This document shows positions 1-6,688 of a stretch of DNA of 13,841 nucleotides, piece by piece. The translations under genes were made by a program, and so were the position numbers. Below the pieces are notes generated by a model that was not told the origin of the DNA, searched no databases, and was given only the letters and a program-made list of their open reading frames with translations. Within the stretch, counting starts at the first letter, position 1. The number at the start of each line of letters is the position of its first letter. The DNA comes from Selenomonadaceae bacterium UBA2897 (lineage in GTDB: Bacteria > Bacillota > Negativicutes > Selenomonadales > Selenomonadaceae): assembly GCA_002350105.1 (NCBI GenBank), contig DEDT01000028.1, positions 1 to 13,841 of the forward strand. The letters are read 5' to 3'.

Positions 1-75
1 AACGGCATCAAGTGGCAGCGCGATATCCTGCCATGGTTCAACGCCTGGGCGCTCTATAAAGGCCTCACGGACTAA
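1..75 (+). CDS. 3' end of an unidentified gene
   Basis: Frame 1 is open from the window edge and ends with TAA at 73-75, giving 24 residues ending ...NAWALYKGLTD. The tail is aromatic and contains several tryptophans (KWQRD, LPWFNAW). Most of the gene lies outside the window, so I do not recognise the family. It points the same way as the Wzz-type gene 210 bp downstream and could be the preceding gene of a polysaccharide locus, but that is inference from position only. Confidence 0.55.
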   Translation, partial: NGIKWQRDILPWFNAWALYKGLTD

Positions 76-85
76 TTCACGTCCC

Positions 86-239
86 TCTTGGCTCCCACAG
101 AAAGGGAGCAGCTGGCCCCCTCTTGGCTCCCTCTCTGAGGGAGCTGTCGCGAAGCGACTGAGGGTGTCTGTTACCGCATACCATGTACCGGCCCTTCTTG
201 GCTCCCTCTCTGAGGGAGCTGTCGCGAAGCGACTGAGGG
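86..239. repeat. Cluster of three palindromic intergenic repeats (family A)
   Basis: Two identical 44-bp units lie at 121-164 and 196-239, 75 bp apart. A decayed partial unit (TCTTGGCTCCC ... AGGGAGC) starts at 86. Each unit holds two small palindromes: GGCTCCCTC/GAGGGAGC and GTCGC/GCGAC with the loop GAA. Related units in the opposite orientation occur at 10650-10698 and 11963-12007, and a variant at 13206-13276. The unit resembles REP/BIME-type or miniature elements in structure. It fills most of the 210-bp gap before the Wzz-type gene, so any promoter for that gene here is hidden or absent. Confidence 0.85.
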
Positions 240-285
240 GGTCCCGTTACCGCACACCACGCACTTTGATCTAAAGGAGATATAT

Positions 286-1650
286 ATGCAAACAACCACA
301 GAAGAAGAGAGCATCGACCTCCGCCGCCTCCTGGCCATTGCCTGGGACCGCAAAAAGGTCACGGGCGGCATCATCGCCGGTTGTACCATCCTGGCCATTA
401 TCGTCGCCTTCCTCCTGCCGAAACAGTACGAGTCCACGACCCTCGTTCAGACGCGCGGTGTCTCGGCAGCCATGAGCGGTGGCGCGGCCGCAGCCCTCGC
501 GGCCCTCGGTGGCGGTGCCTCCGATCCCACGATGGGCTACATCGAGCTCATGAAGAGCCGCTACGTCCTCGAGCCCATCATCGACGATATGCCCTGGTGG
601 GATGAAAATGACAAGGGCGAACTGGAAAAACCGAAAGTAGAGGACTTCGCCAAGAAGTACCTCACCATTGAGAACACGAAAAAAACCAACCTTATCACGG
701 TTAAGGCCAAGGGTTACACACCGGAGGAGGCTCAGTACATCTCCCAGTCCGTCGTGGACAACTTCCTCACGCTTCAGACGAGCATGAATAACGAGACGCA
801 GAGTCTATTGCTGAAATTCCTCAACGAGCGCATTGACGCAGCGCGTGAGGAGGCAGAGGAAGCCCGCACGAAATTCGCCGAGTTCCAGAAGGAGCACAAG
901 GTCTACAGCCCGACCGACCAGGCAAAGGCCATCGTCTCGCAGACCGAGGCTTGGGACAAGGCCATCGGCAACATGGACGTGCAGCAGCAGGCCGCTCAGG
1001 CCCAGCTCGCTGCCGTCCAGGCGCAGATCGGTGACCAGGAGAGCCGCAGTGACGCCTACCAGATCAACGACAACGAGAACGTGCAGAAGCTGCGTTCCAG
1101 TATCGTGGGCAAGCAGGTCGAGCTCGTCGGCCTGCGCCAGAAATACACCGACAACCATCCGTCTGTCATCGCGGCTGAGCGTGAGCTGGAGAAGCTCCAG
1201 CAGAGCCTGAAACAGGAAGTCGACGCCATCGTCGGTTCCCACACCGCGACGATGAACCCCATGCACGCGAAGCTCGTCGAGCAGCAGGTCGAGGGTGAGG
1301 TCGGCATCGAGACGGCCAAGGCCAGCCGCGCCGCTCTGGAGAAGCGCAAAGAGGAGAAAGAAAAAGAACTCGGCGACTTCCCGCAGGACGCTATGGACTA
1401 TGCCAACCTGCAGAATGAGGCCACGATGAAACAGGGCGTCTACACCAACCTCGTCCAGCAGAGCGAGGCGGCCCGCATCAAGCAGGCCATGGAAAGCATG
1501 GACGTCCAGGTCGTCGACCCCGCCGACCTGCCGCATGAGGACAAGCCCGCCGCCCCCAAGAAAAAACTCATCGCCGCCGTAGGCATGGCTATCGGCTGCC
1601 TCATCGCCTTCGGCTACAGCCTCGTGCTGTACAAGCGCGAAACCAACTGA
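286..1650 (+). CDS. Wzz-type polysaccharide chain-length determinant / co-polymerase
   Basis: The protein has 454 residues and the architecture of polysaccharide co-polymerases of the Wzz/FepE family. There is a short cytoplasmic N-terminus, a first membrane segment at about residues 26-44, a long charged coiled-coil periplasmic region (about 170-400), a proline-rich stretch (about 412-424, PADLPHEDKPAAP) and a second membrane segment at about 428-448, followed by a six-residue tail. A Gly/Ala-rich stretch at about 64-79 precedes the conserved block around SDPTMGYIELMKS. Members sit in the inner membrane and set the length of O-antigen or exopolysaccharide chains made by a Wzy polymerase. No Walker-motif tyrosine kinase domain is attached. 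The ATG follows AAAGGAG with good spacing. A terminator follows the stop, so this gene ends its transcription unit and probably belongs with genes left of the window. Confidence 0.9.
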   Translation: MQTTTEEESIDLRRLLAIAWDRKKVTGGIIAGCTILAIIVAFLLPKQYESTTLVQTRGVSAAMSGGAAAALAALGGGASDPTMGYIELMKSRYVLEPIIDDMPWWDENDKGELEKPKVEDFAKKYLTIENTKKTNLITVKAKGYTPEEAQYISQSVVDNFLTLQTSMNNETQSLLLKFLNERIDAAREEAEEARTKFAEFQKEHKVYSPTDQAKAIVSQTEAWDKAIGNMDVQQQAAQAQLAAVQAQIGDQESRSDAYQINDNENVQKLRSSIVGKQVELVGLRQKYTDNHPSVIAAERELEKLQQSLKQEVDAIVGSHTATMNPMHAKLVEQQVEGEVGIETAKASRAALEKRKEEKEKELGDFPQDAMDYANLQNEATMKQGVYTNLVQQSEAARIKQAMESMDVQVVDPADLPHEDKPAAPKKKLIAAVGMAIGCLIAFGYSLVLYKRETN

Positions 1651-1682
1651 GCAGAGCATAACATAATAACATAATTGTCATG

Positions 1683-1731
1683 GTACAGGGTGTTACACGT
1701 GTGATGATGTAACGCCCTGTACTATATTTTT
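1683..1731 (+). terminator. Rho-independent terminator after the Wzz-type gene
   Basis: A 15-bp stem pairs 1683-1697 (GTACAGGGTGTTACA) with 1708-1722 (TGTAACGCCCTGTAC), with one G-U pair and a 10-base loop. It is followed by TATATTTTTG. It lies 33 bp after the stop codon and just before the Rpn upstream module, separating the two units. Confidence 0.85.
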
Positions 1732-1735
1732 GTCC

Positions 1736-1815
1736 TATTGCAATATACAACCATCTGTGCTATCGTAGTATACAGCAATGGACGAATGTACCAGATACGA
1801 ATTTCGTGGTATAAT
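1736..1815 (+). promoter_or_regulatory. Conserved upstream module and extended -10 promoter of the Rpn-like gene
   Basis: The segment runs from the palindrome TATTGCAATA (1736-1745) to an extended -10, TGGTATAAT (1807-1815). The -35 region is poor, as is common for TGN-type promoters. It contains a CTA-N3-TAG half-site pair (1760-1768). By my count it matches 67 of 80 positions in 13451-13530, and it is clearly related to 13128-13052 on the minus strand; each precedes an Rpn-family gene. The start would be near 1822, so an upstream ATG at 1778 lies inside the promoter and is not used. Confidence 0.75.
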
Positions 1816-1837
1816 CAAAGAGAGGGGCGTGCGCCAA

Positions 1838-2746
1838 ATGGCTGGCAGCGATGTGGAGATAGCGTATCAGAACAAGGACATTTTCTCCAAGTTCATGGGC
1901 GAAAGGATGCTGAATAAGTCGTTTCAGGCCTATGGCCTGGATTTGCCGAAAATCGTGGGGGTCGAGCCGACGAACCTGCCTACCATCAAGGCGGTGGAAC
2001 TGCGTATCGACAACCTTTTCCAGCTGGCGGACGGCAGCTATGCCATCGTGGACTATGAAAGTGACTACGACGAGAAGGATAAGCTGAAATATGCCAGTTA
2101 CCTGACGGGCATCATGGCCAGGCACTATGAGCAGCATGGCAACTATCCTACGTTGCGGATGGTGGTCATCTATACCGCAGACGTAGCACGTGGCACGACC
2201 AGGGATCGGCTGGACATGGGGGCACTCAGCCTCAGGCTGGACACGGCTTTCCTCAGCGACCTGTCTGGCGATGCGATTTATCAGCGTCTGTTGGCAAAGC
2301 TGCAGCAGGGGCAGCCGCTTGACGATACGGACTGCATGCAGTTCATGATTGCCCCGCTGACTTATAAGGCAAAAGAGGACCAGCAGGCAGCTGTGCGCAG
2401 GGCTTATGACCTATCGGATTTGATTACCGACGAGGAGACGCTGAATTTCATCTTGCCGGGCATCATCGTGTTCTGTGAAAAGATAATTGATGAACAGACC
2501 TATATGCGTATGAAGGAGAGGATTCGCATGACGAGAATGGGACGCGAGTTTGAAGAGGAAAAACGTGCAGCTATAGAGAAAGCTTTGGCAGACGGCGAAG
2601 CCAGGTGGGAGGCAAAAGGTGAGACCAAGGGCACTGCCAATGCTGTCAGGGCGCTCATGGCTTCCATGAAGGTCACGGCCAAGGAAGCCATGGACATGCT
2701 GTCCGTCCCCGACAGCATGCGCCAGGCTATCCGGATGATGCTCTGA
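1838..2746 (+). CDS. Rpn-like PD-(D/E)XK nuclease-family protein, intact copy
   Basis: The protein has 302 residues and looks like a Rpn/putative-transposase relative of the PD-(D/E)XK fold. The candidate core is RID58 ... DG ... IVDYE74, followed by SD rather than the usual xQ or xK, so catalytic competence is uncertain. The C-terminal third is a charged helical region, with a tail (AVRALMASMKVTAKEAMDML, then a VP..MR element) resembling the tail of the other Rpn-family gene at 12171-13038. Rpn proteins are DNA nucleases that stimulate RecA-independent recombination and usually occur in many copies. I chose ATG 1838 because it follows AGAGAGGGG, the paralogue at 13554 starts at the equivalent ATG, and the longer ATG at 1778 overlaps the promoter and is not conserved in that paralogue. 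The gene is monocistronic, flanked by a terminator and intergenic repeats. Confidence 0.8.
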   Translation: MAGSDVEIAYQNKDIFSKFMGERMLNKSFQAYGLDLPKIVGVEPTNLPTIKAVELRIDNLFQLADGSYAIVDYESDYDEKDKLKYASYLTGIMARHYEQHGNYPTLRMVVIYTADVARGTTRDRLDMGALSLRLDTAFLSDLSGDAIYQRLLAKLQQGQPLDDTDCMQFMIAPLTYKAKEDQQAAVRRAYDLSDLITDEETLNFILPGIIVFCEKIIDEQTYMRMKERIRMTRMGREFEEEKRAAIEKALADGEARWEAKGETKGTANAVRALMASMKVTAKEAMDMLSVPDSMRQAIRMML

Positions 2747-2800
2747 ATACAGTACGGCAAATCCGTAATCGCTCCATAAAATAACCCGCTGGGAGCATGA

Positions 2801-2824
2801 CCGTCGCCATCATGGCGGCGGTTT
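2801..2824 (+). terminator. Possible weak terminator after the Rpn-like gene
   Basis: CCGTCGCC (2801-2808) pairs with GGCGGCGG (2814-2821) across a 5-base loop, with one G-U pair, 54 bp after the stop. Only TTT follows, so termination efficiency is doubtful. Confidence 0.4.
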
Positions 2825-2885
2825 CCTGCATCTGGATGCACGGGGAGGGCATGGCGCAGGCTCTGCTAAGCCTCATAAGTATGGC

Positions 2886-2980
2886 TGTCGTGCCGACCGC
2901 AGCAGAGCCGTCCGCCTCTTCCCTTGGGAGAGGTGCCCCGCCAGGGGCGGAGAGGGTCACGATGCATACATGATGATTCC
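2886..2980. repeat. Palindromic intergenic repeat (family B), copy 1
   Basis: The core CCTCTTCCCTTGGGAGAGG is followed by a second GC-rich palindrome and then GGAGAGGGTCACGATG. It matches 13330-13435 over about 90 bp, including flanking GTCGTGCCGA on the left and TGATGATTCC on the right. It is distinct from family A in sequence but alike in design (two adjacent hairpins). It lies in the 420-bp gap between the Rpn-like gene and the glycan operon. Confidence 0.75.
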
Positions 2981-3010
2981 CTGCTGCATCCGGAGCCGGG
3001 GCTTAAAACT

Positions 3011-3143
3011 CTTACGAAAACAAAATTCGTAAGCGCGCGAGGAATCCTTAAGAATATGCTCCGTAAGCGCGTATTATGTGCTATAATCATATAGCGTACT
3101 ATGCGAAGCGTAAGAGGACTGCCGGGGAAGAGCGCACTCTTAC
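3011..3143 (+). promoter_or_regulatory. Promoter and structured leader of the glycan operon
   Basis: An extended -10 (TGCTATAAT, 3079-3087) lies about 83 bp before the PHP gene start; no convincing -35 is visible. Upstream is a perfect 8-bp hairpin, CTTACGAA (3011-3018) with TTCGTAAG (3026-3033). Downstream, in the predicted 5' leader, GTAAGAG (3110-3116) can pair with CTCTTAC (3137-3143). CGTAAG-type words recur at 3028, 3062 and 3109, so a protein-binding or leader-regulation role is possible. No JUMPstart/ops sequence (GGCGGTAG) was found. This is the only promoter-like signal I see ahead of the whole 3170-11788 gene run. Confidence 0.55.
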
Positions 3144-3169
3144 CAATCTATGGTTAGGAGGACTGAGGC

Positions 3170-3901
3170 GTGAGGTATCTGCTGCATGTTCATACGTCAT
3201 GCTCGCAGGATAGCATATTGGATAAGTATTTACTGCTGCTGATGTGTTGCCTGTACCATATTGATTGTGTAGCGATTACGGATCATAATGAGCTGCGTCA
3301 TGCGCTGGCGTGGCAGGGCTTCTTTGCCCGTCATGGTGTACGCATCATTCCGGGCGAGGAAGTGTTCACCGCAGAGGGCGAGATTATCGGGCTGTTCCTT
3401 TCACAAAGGATACCCGCTGGCCTGACGCCGGAGCAGACAGTGTCGGAGATTCGCAGACAGGGCGGCGTGGTCTATGTTCCGCATCCTTTTGACCAGAAGC
3501 GCCACCGCTCCGTCCTGCGGCCTGAAGCGCTGCAGCGCATCCAGCAGGATGTGGACTGTATCGAGATTCATAATGGGCGGAACGTCGAGGCATGGTATGA
3601 TGCACGTCAGCAGGCTGTATGCGAGCGTGTCGGTGCGTTGCCGGTTGTCGGCGAGGACGCGCACTGCTTTTTCGAGGTGGGACGCAATATCATCGAAATG
3701 CCGTCGAGCCAGGATACGGCATCGTTCCTCCAGGCGTTGCGCTCGCCAGAGGTTGTGTTTCAGCGCAGGCCGTGCATTGGCCTGGCCCACCATGTGACGA
3801 AGTTCGTCCGGCTGGGCAAGATGATAGCAAAAGGAGATGTCCATGGAATACAAAGAATTCTCTATCGCCGACTTGGCAGTGGAAAGCCGCAGGCTGGCTG
3901 A
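3170..3901 (+). CDS. PHP-domain metal-dependent phosphoesterase
   Basis: The protein has 243 residues with the ordered metal-binding motifs of the PHP superfamily: H6-V-H8-T near the N-terminus, TD38H39N, PGEE64V, PH105P, E132-I-H134 and GED163AH165. PHP proteins are bi- or trinuclear metal phosphoesterases. Known members include histidinol phosphatase, TrpH-type nucleotide phosphatases and the CpsB/Wzb-like protein-tyrosine phosphatases of Gram-positive capsule loci. The layout is closest to the TrpH-like type, so a small-molecule phosphate is a likelier substrate than phosphotyrosine, but this is not settled. The start is a GTG with an excellent AGGAGG 7 bases upstream; no ATG competes. It is the first gene after the promoter at 3079-3087. 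Its last 59 bases overlap the next gene in another frame, longer than usual for coupling. Confidence 0.85.
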   Translation: MRYLLHVHTSCSQDSILDKYLLLLMCCLYHIDCVAITDHNELRHALAWQGFFARHGVRIIPGEEVFTAEGEIIGLFLSQRIPAGLTPEQTVSEIRRQGGVVYVPHPFDQKRHRSVLRPEALQRIQQDVDCIEIHNGRNVEAWYDARQQAVCERVGALPVVGEDAHCFFEVGRNIIEMPSSQDTASFLQALRSPEVVFQRRPCIGLAHHVTKFVRLGKMIAKGDVHGIQRILYRRLGSGKPQAG

Positions 3902-5639
3902 GAAGGTGCCAGAGGACCGGCAGCCGGATCTCGTCGTTTTTATTGCGCGCGGCGGCCTGCTGATCGGCCAGGCGATGGCGGCGTACTTCGGCTGCCCGCT
4001 GCGTGCCGTCAAGGCGGTACGCGAGGGCAATGCAGTCAAGGAATTGGTTGCGCCGCTGCTGGCGCACTTGCCGAAAAGCTGCCTGCGCTGGCTGCGCGCA
4101 CGCGAGCTGAAATCCGGCGTGCACCAAAGCCACATGGAGCGCCAGGTGGCCTTTCTGGAGGCGATGCCGCTGCAGGCCGAGCGCATCCTTGTCGTCGATG
4201 ATTCCGTCGATACGGGCGCATCGATGAAACAGGTCTGCGCCGCGCTGGCAGAACGCTATCCGTTGGCTGTCATTGAGACGGCTGCGCTGAATGTCCTTAC
4301 GCCGAGCATGGCCACGCTGCGGACGCAGTATGCCCTCTACTACGATCAGATGGTCAATACGCCTGCATCCGTAGATTCAGCCGATCATGCGGCCTTTTTG
4401 CGTCTGTGGACGCGCTATGCTGGCCATATGAGCACGGGGGGGAGACGAGAATCCTGTCAGCAGCGTGATTCAATCGAAAGAACAGAAAAATTAGATGCAG
4501 CTTTTGAACAGGCTAAGCTGACGGTGACGATTCCTGTTTACAACATGGAGCGTTATCTTACGCAGTGCATGGACTCGGTTATCCATCAAACGTATAAGAA
4601 TCTTGAGATTATTGCAGTCGATGATGGCTCAACGGATCGTTCCTATGATATGCTGCAGGATTATGCAGCTCGTGATTCGCGTGTGAAGATTATTCATAAG
4701 GCGAACGGTGGCCTGATTAGTGCCCGCGAGGTGGCCATCGAACAGGCTACGGGTGAGTACATTACGTTTTGCGACCCGGATGACTGGGTGGACCTTGATT
4801 TTTATGGACAATTGGTAGAGGCGCTTGAGCAAAACCAGGCAGATGTGGCTATCGGTCATTTTGTCCTGGAGTTTGACAACCATACGGAGGTGCTTCCACA
4901 TATCGATAAACCGTGCGTGATGGATAGGCGGGCAGTGTTCCGTTATTTGCTGGCGCAGGAGACGAATGGGGCTCTTTGGGACAAGGTATACCGGACGAAC
5001 CTGATAAAGGGTATCCGGTTGCCGCAGTTCGTTACCTGTGCTGAGGATATCATGCGCAATTGGTATATTTTCCAGCAGCGTGCGCAACGTTTTGCCTATG
5101 TGCCGGTTCTCGGTTATCATTACCGGCATCGGGCGGATAGCATGACGAAGGTCATCAATCGCGTGGATTATCCGCATACGCAAACCTGCGTGTTAGATAT
5201 GCTGGACAAAGATGCACCTTTGCATGACGAAGCTTTGTCGGAAGCCTTTTGGCAGCGGCGCATGCAGCTGCTCATCAAGGATACCTACAAGATGATGCAC
5301 AGCACGCTTCGTCAGACGAACGAGCGGCACACGCGGGCCATGCAGAGGACCATCCGGCAGAACCTGCGCCGTATCGTGACCTGCAGGCAGATGCCGCTCT
5401 ACTACCGGGTGATGGCGCTCATCATGGCCTTGCCTTATACGCTGTGCCTGGGGGTCAGCGGGACGATTACGCTCGTCTGGGCCGCCAAGCGCCGCGTGCA
5501 GGCCCTGACCAGCCATGCGGGCAAAGCACAGGCCGTGCAGACAGCAGAGAGAAAGGTGACAGGTGTTACATGGATAAGCGAGATCAGGCAGAGCAATTGC
5601 ACATTCGGGGGGGGCAGCTGCAAGCGGCCTAAGGACTGA
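3843..5639 (+). CDS. Phosphoribosyltransferase-GT2 glycosyltransferase fusion
   Basis: The 598-residue protein joins two domains. Residues 1-195 are a type I PRTase fold: VVFIARGG near residue 36 and the PRPP loop VVDDSVDTGAS at 117-127. Residues 226 to about 520 are a GT-A family 2 glycosyltransferase: TIPVYN, D260D261GST and CD311PD313D. The joint (about 196-200) is encoded by a run of seven G at 4436-4442. With 6 or 8 G, translation would stop within about 20 codons of the tract. An internal ATG at 4428, just before the tract and in frame, could start a separate GT. I prefer ATG 3843 because AAAGGAG lies 6 bases upstream; ATG 3837 abuts that site. After the domain, the tail (about residues 540-598) reads out of frame over the start of the next GT and probably has no function of its own. 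The GT part is closely related to the next gene. Confidence 0.8.
   Translation: MEYKEFSIADLAVESRRLAEKVPEDRQPDLVVFIARGGLLIGQAMAAYFGCPLRAVKAVREGNAVKELVAPLLAHLPKSCLRWLRARELKSGVHQSHMERQVAFLEAMPLQAERILVVDDSVDTGASMKQVCAALAERYPLAVIETAALNVLTPSMATLRTQYALYYDQMVNTPASVDSADHAAFLRLWTRYAGHMSTGGRRESCQQRDSIERTEKLDAAFEQAKLTVTIPVYNMERYLTQCMDSVIHQTYKNLEIIAVDDGSTDRSYDMLQDYAARDSRVKIIHKANGGLISAREVAIEQATGEYITFCDPDDWVDLDFYGQLVEALEQNQADVAIGHFVLEFDNHTEVLPHIDKPCVMDRRAVFRYLLAQETNGALWDKVYRTNLIKGIRLPQFVTCAEDIMRNWYIFQQRAQRFAYVPVLGYHYRHRADSMTKVINRVDYPHTQTCVLDMLDKDAPLHDEALSEAFWQRRMQLLIKDTYKMMHSTLRQTNERHTRAMQRTIRQNLRRIVTCRQMPLYYRVMALIMALPYTLCLGVSGTITLVWAAKRRVQALTSHAGKAQAVQTAERKVTGVTWISEIRQSNCTFGGGSCKRPKD
4436..4442 (+). repeat. 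G7 homopolymer at the PRTase/GT2 joint
   Basis: Seven consecutive G lie between ACG and AGA. In the present length PRTase and GT2 are one frame. One extra G gives TGA about 8 codons later; one fewer gives TAG about 16 codons later. A 7-G run alone is not far from chance on a G-rich strand; its position between two domains is what stands out. Confidence 0.8.
5570..5632 (+). other. Start region of the second GT2, out of frame
   Basis: ATG 5570 (MDKRDQAEQLHIRGG...) follows GAGAAAGGTG and reads 20 codons through an eight-G tract (5607-5614) to TAA at 5630. With nine (or six) G the same frame would run on as ...AASGLRTENQPSGKK into LTVTIPVYN of the downstream GT2, giving a normal N-terminal leader. 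I read this as the true translation start of that gene, now switched off or broken. Confidence 0.65.
5607..5614 (+). repeat. G8 homopolymer in the GT2/GT2 overlap
   Basis: Eight G lie in sequence read by two frames. With 8 G the upstream fusion ends at 5639 and the second GT lacks its ATG. With 9 G the upstream frame stops at the TAA that now closes the leader, and ATG 5570 connects to the second GT. With 7 or 10 G the upstream GT frame would run on into the second GT. Confidence 0.8.
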
Positions 5640-5667
5640 AAACCAGCCGTCGGGTAAAAAGCTGACG

Positions 5668-6657
5668 GTGACGATACCAGTCTACAATATGGAGCAGTAT
5701 CTGCCGCAGTGCATGGAGACCGTGCTTAACCAGACGTATACCAATCTGGAGATCATCGCCGTTGACGATGGCTCCACGGATGGCTCACTGGCTATGCTGC
5801 AGGAGTATGCCGCGCATGATCCGCGCGTGCGGGTCATCCACAAGGAAAACGGTGGCCTCATCAGTGCCCGCGAGGTGGCGATTGAGCAGGCCACGGGCGA
5901 GTATATCGCGTTCTGCGACCCGGATGACTGGGTGGACTTGGACTTTTACGCGCAGCTGGTCGAGGCACTGGAGCAAAATGAGGCCGACGTGGCGATAGGG
6001 CATTGCGTACTGGAGTTTGAGGACAGCACCGAGAATGTCCTATGGGAACATAAAGACTGCGTTATGGATCAGCGCACCGCTATGCTGTATCTGTTATCGC
6101 GTGCGTCTACGGCAGCGTTGTGGGACAAAGTCTATAGAACAGATTTGATTAAGGGAATCATCCTGCCACAGTATGTAACGGTGGGCGAAGATTTTATGCG
6201 CAACTGGTATATATTCCTGCGTGCACAGCGTTTTGCCTACACGCCTGTCTGTGGATATCATTATCGCTATAGAGAGGACAGTATGTCCAAGGCCTGCGAC
6301 AAAATCGACTATCCGCATACGAAAACCTGTGTGTTTGATATCTTGGCGAAAGAAAGTCCATTAAACGACGAAAAGCTGAGGGCGGCCTTTTGGCATAGGA
6401 GCATGCGGTCCATGATCAAGGATGCGTATAAGCTGATTCAGAGCAGCCAAAAGGTCAGCAACGAGCCGCACACACGGCAGATGCAGACGACTATCAGGCA
6501 GAACCTCAGCAGGCTGCTCACTACGGCCAGCATGCCGCTTTACTACAAGGTTATGGCCTGCATCATGGCAACGCCGTACACGATATGCGGCTGGCTGAGC
6601 AGCCTCATTACCCTGGGCTGGGTCGTGAAGAAACGCGTCAAATACATTACGGAGTAG
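5668..6657 (+). CDS. GT2 family glycosyltransferase, paralogue of the preceding GT domain
   Basis: The open part encodes a GT-A family 2 glycosyltransferase of 329 residues: MTIPVYNMEQ, D33D34GSTDGS and CD84PD86DW, followed by an acceptor-side half with GALWDK-like ALWDKVYRT, FMRNWY and YPHTKTC blocks. Roughly two thirds of residues match the GT part of the preceding fusion, and some blocks are identical (NGGLISAREVAIEQATGEY), so the pair is a tandem duplication. The only start in the present frame is GTG 5668, which has no clear ribosome site and begins inside the first beta strand. The better start, ATG 5570, is separated from this frame by the G8 tract, so expression probably depends on tract length. 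The C-terminus has a hydrophobic segment typical of membrane-associated members. The enzyme would add one sugar to a lipid-linked glycan; the sugar cannot be named. Confidence 0.8.
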   Translation: MTIPVYNMEQYLPQCMETVLNQTYTNLEIIAVDDGSTDGSLAMLQEYAAHDPRVRVIHKENGGLISAREVAIEQATGEYIAFCDPDDWVDLDFYAQLVEALEQNEADVAIGHCVLEFEDSTENVLWEHKDCVMDQRTAMLYLLSRASTAALWDKVYRTDLIKGIILPQYVTVGEDFMRNWYIFLRAQRFAYTPVCGYHYRYREDSMSKACDKIDYPHTKTCVFDILAKESPLNDEKLRAAFWHRSMRSMIKDAYKLIQSSQKVSNEPHTRQMQTTIRQNLSRLLTTASMPLYYKVMACIMATPYTICGWLSSLITLGWVVKKRVKYITE

Positions 6658-6688
6658 GTCAAAAAAACATTTAGGAAGGGGAGTGTAC

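Noticed and set aside
86..239. CRISPR array
   Set aside because: There are only two full units, each internally palindromic, with a 31-base gap and copies scattered elsewhere singly; this fits a dispersed repeat, not an array.
805..1659. Long minus-strand open frame (284 codons) under the Wzz-type gene
   Set aside because: It is antisense to a clearly coding gene, with leucine-rich low-information sequence typical of a shadow of GC-rich codons; there is no ribosome site.
1778..1837. Longer start (ATG 1778) for the Rpn-like gene
   Set aside because: It overlaps the extended -10 promoter, has no ribosome site, and the corresponding ATG is missing in the copy at 13451-13553.
6661..6667. Seven-A run between the second GT2 and the GT-B-like gene as a slippage tract or terminator
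   Set aside because: It is intergenic, so length changes alter no frame, and there is no preceding stem for a terminator on the plus strand.
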